A stretch of DNA of 7,380 nucleotides from an uncultured Collinsella sp. (GTDB lineage Bacteria > Actinomycetota > Coriobacteriia > Coriobacteriales > Coriobacteriaceae), in assembly GCA_958429225.1 (NCBI GenBank), contig CAUAJB010000079.1:1-7380 (forward strand), in the 5' to 3' direction. Made by a program: the position numbers and the translations under genes. Each line of letters starts with the position of its first letter. The stretch's first letter is position 1. A model generated the notes under the pieces. It saw only the letters and a list, made by a program, of their open reading frames with translations. It did not search any database and was not told the origin of the DNA. Positions 1-6,687 of the stretch are shown one piece after another.

Positions 1-66
1 CGCAAGACGGAAAGCACATTAAGTGCTTTCCTTTGCGTGCGGAACTCGCGATAAAGTTCATATGCG
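1..66 (+). repeat. Structured intergenic repeat, copy 1
   Basis: This is one of two copies of a 66-nt element; the other is inverted at 265-330. The copies align without gaps at 56 of 66 positions, and the last 31 nt (36-66) are identical. The first part folds into a 9-bp stem (9-17 with 23-31) around the loop ATTAA, and an outer helix is possible (1-5 with 33-37). In the identical part, GAACT (42-46) can pair with AGTTC (55-59). The repeat may continue beyond the left edge. Function unknown; a transposed or amplified intergenic repeat and a small structured RNA are both possible. Confidence 0.85.
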
Positions 67-234
67 CCGCCCGGCTCCCGCGGCTCTCAGGGGCTCCCAT
101 CCCAAATGCGGAGCAAAGCTCCGCACACCATCTTTTTCTTTCAGCTAAAGCACGCCGGAAATTCGACGCAGCTGGCTAACCTTGCCGGACGTTGTCGACG
201 CCAATCCGGCTCAGAAGCCGCATCGATACAGAAA
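67..234. other. Non-coding core between the inverted repeat copies
   Basis: No supported gene lies here. Besides the hairpin at 108-124, the stretch has a degenerate direct repeat: GCCGGA-N3-TCGACGC at 154-169 and GCCGGA-N5-TCGACGC at 184-201. The second unit also closes a small hairpin (GCCGGA 184-189 with TCCGGC 205-210). The segment is flanked by the two inverted 66-nt copies, so 1-330 has the outline of a small element with inverted ends, but no transposase or clear target duplication is visible. Confidence 0.5.
108..141 (+). terminator. Weak candidate terminator on the plus strand
   Basis: A perfect 7-bp stem (108-114 with 118-124) with an AAA loop is followed, after 6 to 8 nt, by a T-rich run (TCTTTTTCTTT, 131-141). 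This could end a plus-strand transcript entering from the left edge. The gap between stem and T-run is longer than in a standard intrinsic terminator, and no plus-strand gene is visible in the window, so the call is tentative. Confidence 0.3.
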
Positions 235-391
235 GGTCCCCGGCGCTGCCCGGGCGCCAGCGGCCGCATATGAACTTTATCGCGAGTTCCGCACGAACAG
301 GAGGCCACTTAATGTGGCCTCCGTCGTGAGCAGGACTGTAGAGCAGGAAAGTTCATATGCGGCCGCTGGCGCCCGGGCAGCGTCGGGGACC
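235..391. repeat. Long inverted repeat with 44-bp arms downstream of tsaD
   Basis: Bases 235-278 are the reverse complement of 348-391 with a single mismatch (243 against 383). The 69-bp spacer contains the smaller hairpin 300-322. The right arm begins 12 bp past the tsaD stop, so a read-through transcript would form a very long, GC-rich hairpin at its 3' end. After the distal arm the minus strand reads TTTCTGT (234-228), a poor U-tract, so the structure could end transcription weakly or shield the mRNA from 3' exonucleases. These roles are inferred; the repeat itself is directly visible. Confidence 0.9.
265..330 (-). repeat. Structured intergenic repeat, copy 2 (inverted)
   Basis: On the minus strand this copy matches 1-66. 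Its 9-bp stem (300-308 with 314-322) has the same ATTAA loop (minus strand) and the same inner CAC/GTG pairs, but three neighbouring pairs differ from copy 1 on both arms, so pairing is preserved. An outer helix can also form (minus-strand CACGA with TCGTG), in a different register from copy 1. Beyond the 66 nt, the copy continues into the palindrome arm 235-278. It lies in the 3' region of the tsaD transcript, in the sense orientation. Function unknown. Confidence 0.85.
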
Positions 392-403
392 GCACCCGTA
401 CGA

Positions 404-2788
404 CTACAGCGTCATGTTTGGATCGGCGTCGACGTCGAACGGCGAGATTTCGCCTCGGTCGAATTTACGGCGGGCGACCTCCGCGATCATGGCTGCGTTA
501 TCGGTACAGGCAGACAAGGGCGGCACCGTTACGCGAATCCCCTGACGTCCAAGCTTCTTGATCATCATCTCGCGCAGATGCGGGTTGGCCGAGACGCCGC
601 CGCCGATGCAGTATTCCTTACATCCGGTAGCGTGCAATGCGTTTTTGGCCTTCTTGTACTGCACGTCAAAGACAGCCGCCTCAAACGAAGCCGCCAGATC
701 GGGCAGGTGAATCGTGCGCCCGGCTTTGGTCTCCTGCTCGATGTAGAGCGTCACGGCCGTTTTAAGACCCGAAAGCGAGAAACGATAGTCTCCCCTGCTG
801 TTAAGCGCACGGGGGAAATCGATCGCGCGGGGATTGCCCGTCTCGGCCAGCTTGGAAATGATGGGGCCACCGGGATAGCCCAGGCCCAACGCCTTGGCCA
901 CCTTGTCGAAGGCCTCGCCCACGGCGTCGTCGAGCGTCTCACCGAGCACCTCGTAGTCGCCCCATGCCTTTACGTGCGCGAGCATGGTGTGCCCGCCCGA
1001 GACAAGCGTGAAGATGAACGGCGGCTTGAGGTCGGGCTGCGCCAGCAAGTTGGCAAACAGGTGCCCCTCCAGATGGTTGACGCATACGAGCGGCTTACCG
1101 GCAGCGTAGGCAAAGCCTTTGGCAAAGGCAACGCCCACCACGAGAGCGCCCACCAGGCCCGGACCCTGTGTCACGCCCACGGCGGCAAGCTCGCTGGGGG
1201 CAATGGCTCCACCCTCAAGACCAAGCGATGCTGCGGCATCCTCGAGCGCCGCATCCACGACACTCACAATCACCTCAACGTGTTTGCGCGAGGCGATCTC
1301 GGGCACCACGCCGCCAAAGCGGGCGTGAAAATCAATCTGTGTCGACACCTGGTTGGCCAGCATATTGCCATCCGCATCGATAATCGCCACGGCCGTCTCG
1401 TCGCAGGAACTCTCGATAGCGAGCACTAGGTGGCGGCGCTCAATTTCGGCACGCTCCCCCTCGGAGCGCCCAGGCGCAGGCAGCGGCCATACGCGCTGCT
1501 CTGCCGCCGTCGGCTCCGGCGAAGCATTGTCGACCGGAAGCACCAGGGGCAGCGGCGCCGTCATGACGATGGCATCCTTGCCGGCACCGTAGTAGCCACG
1601 GCGACGACCCGCCTCGGTAAAGCCCAGGGCGGCATAGAGTGCAATTGTGCCCTCGTTGCCGTCCTCAACCTCAAGCGAAGCCGTGGTGCAGCCGAGCATC
1701 TGCGCGTCATAGCTCACGTGCGACAGAAGCTTGCGGGCGATACCCTCACGGCGATGAGTCGGATCGACGGCAACGTCCAGAATCTGCACATCACCGTCCA
1801 CGACCATACCGCCGGCAAGACCCAGCAACTGACCGTCGTCGTGCGCCACCCACCAGCTACGCGGAGCGGCAACGTCCTCGCCCAGCTCGGACAAGAACAT
1901 GCCCGGCGTCCACGCCTCGTGTCCGGCGCCTTCAAAGCAGGCGGTCTCCAGTGCGCTCGCGCCCTCGGCATCCGCCGCGCCCATGGGGCGGAATTGCAGA
2001 TGACGCCCAGCGAGTTCGTCGGCAACACCTGTCACCTCACTCTGCGCGCTCTCGGCAAGGCCCAGGCGCTTGCGCTCGTTTTCCTCGGCGTCCGAAAGGC
2101 GCGTGTAGATCGGCAAGACGCGAGCGGGATCGCCATCGCCTGCGGCGTGCGCCATCAGCAGGCCCTCGCCCGAGGGCCACCACAGGCCTCGCTCCACGCA
2201 GCGTGCCGTCTCGTCCTCACCCAGCAGCTTGCCATAACGCACGAGACCGTCACCAGTTAGCTGAACCTGATCCCAGCCCGCGGTCTGACGCCACTCATCA
2301 AGCGCCACGGCGGCCTTGACCACGCGCTCGCGCTGAAACAGACGCTCGGGACCCTCATCGACCAGCATATACAGCGCCGGATATACCTCACCGCGCATAG
2401 CATCGGCCAAGATACCAAGCTTGCCGCGCACGCCAGCCTTCCACGCCGTCCAAGCGCAGGCGTCGAGCGTCGACACGCCCAGCAGCGGAACATTGGCACC
2501 ACGCGCGAGGCCCTTGGCAGTGGAGATGCCGATGCGCACACCCGTAAAGGACCCCGGGCCGCGGCCGACCACATAGCAACCAACATCGCTGCGATCCAGA
2601 CCGGCTTGAGCCAGCACGCCATCAACGGTATTCACGAGCTCAACGTTGGCGTGACGGCGACACATGTGGTCGCCACTCACGAGCTTCGTCTCGCCCGTCT
2701 GCCCATCAATCCAGCTTGCCGCGCAGGCAAGCATGTCGGTCGAGGTATCGAGCGCCACCACCAGCGCGTTGTCGTTATGCAAGCTCAT
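404..2788 (-). CDS. tsaD: Fused TsaB-RimI-TsaD: t6A synthesis subunits with an S18 N-acetyltransferase domain
   Basis: One 794-aa protein joins three usually separate proteins. Residues 1 to about 240 are TsaB (VVALDTST near 10-17; GPGSFTGVRIG at 77-87), the TsaD dimer partner. About 262-410 is a RimI-type GNAT domain that would acetylate the ribosomal S18 N terminus: acetyl-CoA loop RREGIARKLL (346-355) and SLEV..ALY, whose Glu373 and Tyr385 match catalytic Glu103 and Tyr115 of E. coli RimI with the same spacing. A Pro/Ala/Glu-rich linker (about 411-450) leads to TsaD (about 452-794), the threonylcarbamoyl transferase: ESSCDETA (459-466), metal ligands His572 and His576 (HLEGH) and Asp763 (CTDNAA), VSGGHT (596-601), GGGVSANPHLR (729-739). 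No key residue is missing and the frame is open throughout. The ATG at 2788 (AGGG 9 nt upstream) is preferred; an in-frame TTG at 2806 would add six residues. Confidence 0.95.
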   Translation of the reverse strand: MSLHNDNALVVALDTSTDMLACAASWIDGQTGETKLVSGDHMCRRHANVELVNTVDGVLAQAGLDRSDVGCYVVGRGPGSFTGVRIGISTAKGLARGANVPLLGVSTLDACAWTAWKAGVRGKLGILADAMRGEVYPALYMLVDEGPERLFQRERVVKAAVALDEWRQTAGWDQVQLTGDGLVRYGKLLGEDETARCVERGLWWPSGEGLLMAHAAGDGDPARVLPIYTRLSDAEENERKRLGLAESAQSEVTGVADELAGRHLQFRPMGAADAEGASALETACFEGAGHEAWTPGMFLSELGEDVAAPRSWWVAHDDGQLLGLAGGMVVDGDVQILDVAVDPTHRREGIARKLLSHVSYDAQMLGCTTASLEVEDGNEGTIALYAALGFTEAGRRRGYYGAGKDAIVMTAPLPLVLPVDNASPEPTAAEQRVWPLPAPGRSEGERAEIERRHLVLAIESSCDETAVAIIDADGNMLANQVSTQIDFHARFGGVVPEIASRKHVEVIVSVVDAALEDAAASLGLEGGAIAPSELAAVGVTQGPGLVGALVVGVAFAKGFAYAAGKPLVCVNHLEGHLFANLLAQPDLKPPFIFTLVSGGHTMLAHVKAWGDYEVLGETLDDAVGEAFDKVAKALGLGYPGGPIISKLAETGNPRAIDFPRALNSRGDYRFSLSGLKTAVTLYIEQETKAGRTIHLPDLAASFEAAVFDVQYKKAKNALHATGCKEYCIGGGVSANPHLREMMIKKLGRQGIRVTVPPLSACTDNAAMIAEVARRKFDRGEISPFDVDADPNMTL

Positions 2789-3281
2789 CTTGTACAGCCC
2801 TATCAATCAAATGGGAAAGCTCCATTGCGCGGTCACCGTGCGCCTCAAGCGTTATCGTTCGCACATCGCTGTCGCCCTCATCACGCTTGAGCGTCACCGA
2901 AAGATACTCATCCGTCAGCTCGTCCTGGAATTGTTCGCCCCATTCCAGCAGGCAAGCACCCTCATAGCCCAGCACATCGAAAATGCCCGTATCCTCGAGC
3001 TCGTAGGCATGCTCCAGGCGGTATAGATCAAAGTGAAACAGCGGAATACGACCTTGATCGTGAACGGCCATGAGCGCAAACGTAGGGCTCGTAACCATAT
3101 GCCCATCGCCCAGCCCGCGCGAGACGCCCTTGGTAAAGTGAGTTTTGCCCACTCCCAGGCCACCGGTCAGGATGAGCACATCGCCGTCCTCAAGGCACGG
3201 TGCAATTAGCTCGCCAAAGTACTCCGTATCGGCAGCGCAAGTCGTTTTGTAAGTACCTACCCCCAGGCGCTCCAGGGACAT
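2775..3281 (-). CDS. tsaE: tRNA threonylcarbamoyladenosine biosynthesis ATPase TsaE
   Basis: TsaE is the small P-loop ATPase that resets the TsaB-TsaD complex during synthesis of t6A at position 37 of ANN-decoding tRNAs. The 168-aa product has a Walker A loop GGLGVGKT (40-47, Lys46), the family motif VTSPTFALM (63-71), FHFDLYRLE (82-90; Asp85 is the Walker-B-like residue) and LLEWGEQF (111-118; Glu113-Trp114). Length and motif order are typical. The ATG has GGAG 5 nt upstream, right after the double stop of the UDG gene. Its 3' end overlaps the next gene by 14 nt, which suits coupled synthesis of TsaE with its partners TsaB and TsaD. Confidence 0.96.
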   Translation of the reverse strand: MSLERLGVGTYKTTCAADTEYFGELIAPCLEDGDVLILTGGLGVGKTHFTKGVSRGLGDGHMVTSPTFALMAVHDQGRIPLFHFDLYRLEHAYELEDTGIFDVLGYEGACLLEWGEQFQDELTDEYLSVTLKRDEGDSDVRTITLEAHGDRAMELSHLIDRAVQDELA

Positions 3282-3293
3282 ATATGCTCCTTA

Positions 3294-3914
3294 TTATTCC
3301 GAGGCGTCCTCTGGTGCGGGATGTCGCTCCAGATAATCGCCCAGCATCTTAAAGTCTTCCTCCAGCAGCTCCTGCCACGCCGGATTGCGCAGCGCTGCTG
3401 CCGGATGAAAAGTGGGCATTACTACAAAATGCCCCATCTGGTGGAACCTGCCGCGCAGCTTAGTAATACCAATCTCGGTCTTAAGCACAAAGTGTGTCGC
3501 GGGGTTGCCGAGCGTCACGATAATATCGGGCCAGATGCTTCGAATCTGCTCACGCAAAAACGGCGAGCAAGCCAGCACTTCCTCGGGACGCGGATTGCGG
3601 TTTCCCGGCGGGCGGCACTTAAGCACGTTGGCAATGTAGACGTCTTCGCGTTTGAGCCCCGCCAGCGACAAAATGCCGTTGAGGTCCTCGCCTGCCGCCC
3701 CCACAAAGGGCTCGCCCTGCAAATCCTCATTGCGGCCCGGCGCCTCACCAATAAACATCACGCGAGCGCGGGGGTTTCCCACGCCAAACACGATATTGTG
3801 ACGCGACTGGTAGAGCTGGCAGAGGTGACAATCGCTCAGAACGGCCTCAATTTCCTCGAGTGCGACCTCACGTGGTGCCTGATGGGTATGGCCGGGGATG
3901 TGCATGACGCCCAT
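3294..3914 (-). CDS. Uracil-DNA glycosylase, family 4 (iron-sulfur type)
   Basis: The enzyme excises uracil, mainly from deaminated cytosine, to begin base excision repair. The 206-aa product has the family 4 signature GEAPGRNEDLQGEPFVG (56-72), then NVLKCRPPGNRNP (96-108) and TFHPAAALRNP (168-178), where His170 belongs to the second active-site motif. Four cysteines, Cys29 and Cys32 (CHLC), Cys100 and Cys116, are placed as expected for a 4Fe-4S cluster. The length is normal for the family. The start at 3914 has AGGAG 5 nt upstream, overlapping the alr stop (TAGGAG). The gene ends in a double stop, TAATAA. A DNA repair gene is the odd member of this operon and has no obvious link to t6A or cell-wall synthesis; co-transcription is inferred from the short gaps (8 and 12 nt). 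Confidence 0.95.
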   Translation of the reverse strand: MGVMHIPGHTHQAPREVALEEIEAVLSDCHLCQLYQSRHNIVFGVGNPRARVMFIGEAPGRNEDLQGEPFVGAAGEDLNGILSLAGLKREDVYIANVLKCRPPGNRNPRPEEVLACSPFLREQIRSIWPDIIVTLGNPATHFVLKTEIGITKLRGRFHQMGHFVVMPTFHPAAALRNPAWQELLEEDFKMLGDYLERHPAPEDASE

Positions 3915-3922
3915 AGCGGCTC

Positions 3923-5068
3923 CTACACGTAGACCTTGTCGAGACGCATGCCAAAGCCGCAGGCGACCTCGTAGTTAATCGTTCCGCGCAGTCGGGCCAT
4001 CTCGTCCATAGTGATCTCGGCATCGCCATCGCGGCCGACAATGATCATCTCGTCACCATACTCGGCCTCGGGAATCTCGTGTGCCGGGTTGGACTGAATG
4101 GCGACCATAAACTGGTCCATGCAGATATTGCCAACCTGATGCACACGCTCGCCGCGATACAGCACATCCATACGATTGGAAAGCGTACGCGATAGGCCAT
4201 CGGCATAACCGATCGGCAGCGTGCAGATCTGAACGCGCGTACGCGGTACGCGGTAGGTAAAACCGTAGCCCACGCCCTCACCCATCGCAGGGTGTGCCAC
4301 GCGCGTCACACGCGCATGGACGCTCATAACGGGATCAAGCTGCATCACGCGGCCACTCAGCTCGCACGGCTGCATGCCATACAAGCCAACGCCGGCGCGG
4401 ATCATATCAAAATGCATCGAGGGGTCAAGCATCGAGGACGGCGTGTTGGCGCAGTGCACGATACCGCACTCAAAACCCGCATCCTTAATGGCCTGAACGG
4501 CCTCGGTAAAGCGTTGACACTGCAGCTTGTAGTCCCAGCCCGAAGGTTCATCGGCCGTGGCGAAGTGCGTAAATACGCCGTCGCACTGAATACCGCGATG
4601 GAAATTTATACCGCGGACAAAGTCGAGCACCTGCGTGTAGTGAACGCCGATACGATTCATGCCCGTCTCGATGGCGAGATGATACTTGCCCACTTTGCCC
4701 GCCGCGACGGCACATTCGCCATACGCAAGAGCAAAATCAGACGTATAGACCGAAGGCATGATATCAAACTCGAGCAACGTCGGAATGGCCTCGATAGGCG
4801 GCTCGCTTAGGATGAGGATGGGTTTCGTAATCCCGCCCTGTCGGAGCTCAACGCCCTCGTTAACCGTCGCCACGGCAAACATGTCGGCACCGGCCGAATA
4901 CATGATCTTGGCGCACTCAACAGCTCCATGACCATAAGCATCGGCCTTGACCACGCAGCACAGGCGCTGACGTGGATTCAGCAAGTTCTTATAGGCCCTC
5001 GTGTTGCGACGGAGCGCCCCGCGGTCGATCTCGACCCAGGACCAGCGCGTCAAATCGGCTTTATTCAT
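3923..5068 (-). CDS. alr: Alanine racemase (PLP-dependent), lacking the usual carbamylated lysine
   Basis: Alr interconverts L- and D-alanine and supplies D-Ala for peptidoglycan. The 381-aa protein has the PLP-lysine motif VVKADAYGHG (Lys41), THFATADE (His168), MIRAGVGLYG (Arg224), GVGYGFTY with the second catalytic base Tyr268, IGYADG (286-291) and ICMDQ (315-319). The motif that is usually K-x-DTGM-x-RLG reads HLAIETGMNRIG (130-141). Aligned without gaps to the Geobacillus enzyme as I recall it, carbamylated Lys129 is replaced by Ala132, and Asp by Glu134; Arg139 (equivalent of Arg136) is kept. Activity is still likely because both catalytic bases are present. The ATG is 2 nt after the nnr stop. 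Its only Shine-Dalgarno candidate is a weak GGATGA 6 nt upstream, so it probably relies on ribosomes finishing nnr. Confidence 0.95.
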   Translation of the reverse strand: MNKADLTRWSWVEIDRGALRRNTRAYKNLLNPRQRLCCVVKADAYGHGAVECAKIMYSAGADMFAVATVNEGVELRQGGITKPILILSEPPIEAIPTLLEFDIMPSVYTSDFALAYGECAVAAGKVGKYHLAIETGMNRIGVHYTQVLDFVRGINFHRGIQCDGVFTHFATADEPSGWDYKLQCQRFTEAVQAIKDAGFECGIVHCANTPSSMLDPSMHFDMIRAGVGLYGMQPCELSGRVMQLDPVMSVHARVTRVAHPAMGEGVGYGFTYRVPRTRVQICTLPIGYADGLSRTLSNRMDVLYRGERVHQVGNICMDQFMVAIQSNPAHEIPEAEYGDEMIIVGRDGDAEITMDEMARLRGTINYEVACGFGMRLDKVYV

Positions 5069-5070
5069 GA

Positions 5071-6687
5071 TTAGTCATCCGACCCTTCGTCCATGATTCC
5101 CAGATCTTCGAGCGCATCCTTTGCCGCCAGTTCCATGGCCGGACCGATCAAGTCGATAAGATCGGTCGCGATGACGCTCTTCTCACCATACTCCGTCGCC
5201 GCGGCAAAACCGGCGTAGCTGTGAAGTGCGACGGCGTACGAATACAGCAGCTCCCAACGATCCATCTCGTCGCGCATGGTGGCAAGCGTGCCGGCCAAAA
5301 TACCCGCGAGAACATCACCCGAACCGGCAGTTGCCAGAGAAGCCGGACCCGAGAGCGGCAGCAGCACACGCTCAACGCCACAGATAGCCGTCGTCGGCCC
5401 CTTGGCAATGACCACCAGATTGTCAGAGCCTGCAGCCCAGACAACCTTCTGCGCGGCTGCAATCGCAGTACCAAGGTCGTTCACCTCGTCACCGGCAACC
5501 AGACGCGAAAGTTCACGATAGTGCGGCGTCATAACCAACGGCTGCTCGCGACGATACATCTCGGGATTACTATCAATACCGTCAATGGCAATCTTAGCAA
5601 GGCAGTTGAGTGCATCGGCGTCCAAGATAAGCGGCACATCAAGCTCGAGCAAGCCCGAAACCACCTGCATAGCGCCGGCAGATGTCGTCATACCGGGACC
5701 GCACAGCACACAGCTGTACTTCTTTGCAATCTCGCACACCGTCATGCGCGCAGCGGCGCCAAAGGAGCCGCGGGAATCAGACGGAATAGCAAAGACGGGA
5801 ATCGAAGGAAGTGCCATGCGAATAAGATTGGCGCAGGCGTCAGGAGCCGCGACTGCCACGTAACCAGCACCCGCGCGAGCTGCAGACTTGGCCGCCATAA
5901 TGGCAGCACCAGGATATTGCGCAGATCCGGCGACAATAAGCACAGAGCCACGGGAATACTTATCGATATTCGTAGGTAGTGGGGCAAAGTAATCAACTAA
6001 GTCACCGGGCTCGACAATCTCGGCGGCGTGGTCGACATCATCGATGACCTCGTCAAGACGGTCGTAAAGATTGCCGCAGATCAAATCGCCAGCATACTCA
6101 GGACCATCAGCGCTATACAGACCAATCTTGGGCGCAATCATCGTCACCGTATGCTCGGCACGAATGCAGTCGTCATCAACAACGCCCGTCTCGGCATTCA
6201 GGCCCGAGGGAACATCAATGGATACGACACAATCGGCGCATTCATTGACCGTAGGAATCCAGATGGAGAACGGCGCACGCAGATTTCCGTGGAAACCGGT
6301 ACCAAAAATGGCATCGACAACAACATCGGCCTTATCGATCAAAACCTCGAGTTCGTCACGCGAGGGGCCGACGCAAACGTGCACATCGCGGCCGGCAGTA
6401 CGACGAGCAACATGACGTGCCAGAGCAGCAGGAATCTCATCCGGCTCAACCGGAGAAACGATATCCACGTCCACACCCTTATGGCTCAGGATATCGGCGG
6501 CAACCCAACCGTCGCCGCCATTATTACCAAAACCGACCAGAACGAGAACCCGATCGGGATTGAGCTTCAAGACCTCGTTGGCGGCAAACTCACCCGCTAG
6601 CTCCATAAGCTCGGCCTTCGAAGTCCCTTCGCGTTCGATGATATCCTCGAGACGAACGACTTCTTCGGTACTCAAAACCGGTTTCAT
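5071..6687 (-). CDS. nnr: Bifunctional NAD(P)H-hydrate epimerase / ADP-dependent NAD(P)H-hydrate dehydratase
   Basis: Nnr repairs NADHX and NADPHX, the hydrated forms of the nicotinamide cofactors: the N-terminal domain interconverts the R and S forms and the C-terminal domain dehydrates the S form using ADP. The 538-aa length fits the two-domain family. The epimerase domain (about 1-220) has GFGNNGGDGWVAAD (52-65), VVDAIFGTGF (123-132) and SIDVPSGLNAETG (156-168). The ribokinase-like dehydratase domain (about 228-525) has KYSRG and AGSAQYPGA (243-261), the GPG turn (330-332), DADAL (356-360), TPHYRE (387-392), AKGPTT (428-433) and ATAGSGDVLAG (452-462), with Asp458 the likely catalytic base. 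No key motif is missing. The ATG directly follows the acpS stop (TAGATG), and AGGAG lies 5 nt upstream of it within the acpS end, so the two are probably translationally coupled. Confidence 0.96.
   Translation of the reverse strand: MKPVLSTEEVVRLEDIIEREGTSKAELMELAGEFAANEVLKLNPDRVLVLVGFGNNGGDGWVAADILSHKGVDVDIVSPVEPDEIPAALARHVARRTAGRDVHVCVGPSRDELEVLIDKADVVVDAIFGTGFHGNLRAPFSIWIPTVNECADCVVSIDVPSGLNAETGVVDDDCIRAEHTVTMIAPKIGLYSADGPEYAGDLICGNLYDRLDEVIDDVDHAAEIVEPGDLVDYFAPLPTNIDKYSRGSVLIVAGSAQYPGAAIMAAKSAARAGAGYVAVAAPDACANLIRMALPSIPVFAIPSDSRGSFGAAARMTVCEIAKKYSCVLCGPGMTTSAGAMQVVSGLLELDVPLILDADALNCLAKIAIDGIDSNPEMYRREQPLVMTPHYRELSRLVAGDEVNDLGTAIAAAQKVVWAAGSDNLVVIAKGPTTAICGVERVLLPLSGPASLATAGSGDVLAGILAGTLATMRDEMDRWELLYSYAVALHSYAGFAAATEYGEKSVIATDLIDLIGPAMELAAKDALEDLGIMDEGSDD

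Noticed and set aside
354..377. Cluster of restriction-type palindromes (CATATG, GCGGCCGC, GGCGCC, CCCGGG) resembling a cloning polylinker
   Set aside because: The same sequence occurs in inverted orientation at 249-272 within the natural repeat and continues into it on both sides, so vector contamination is unlikely; the palindromes are part of the repeat arm.
1..403. CRISPR array, tRNA or riboswitch in the left intergenic region
   Set aside because: The repeats are inverted rather than regularly spaced direct repeats, no cloverleaf or known riboswitch core is visible, and the region lies after a gene rather than before one in the window.
182..1429. Long plus-strand reading frame of 415 codons opposite the TsaD part
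   Set aside because: It lies antisense to well-conserved TsaD coding sequence, has no recognisable domain or ribosome-binding site, and is a typical GC-rich shadow frame.
1430..2260. Plus-strand reading frame of 276 codons
   Set aside because: It is antisense to the TsaB-RimI coding region and its composition and lack of motifs fit a shadow frame.
2789..2806. Upstream TTG start for the TsaB-RimI-TsaD gene
   Set aside because: It is a rarer start codon, the nearest GGAG is about 13 nt away, and the extra six residues add nothing to the TsaB fold; the ATG at 2788 is preferred but the TTG is not excluded.
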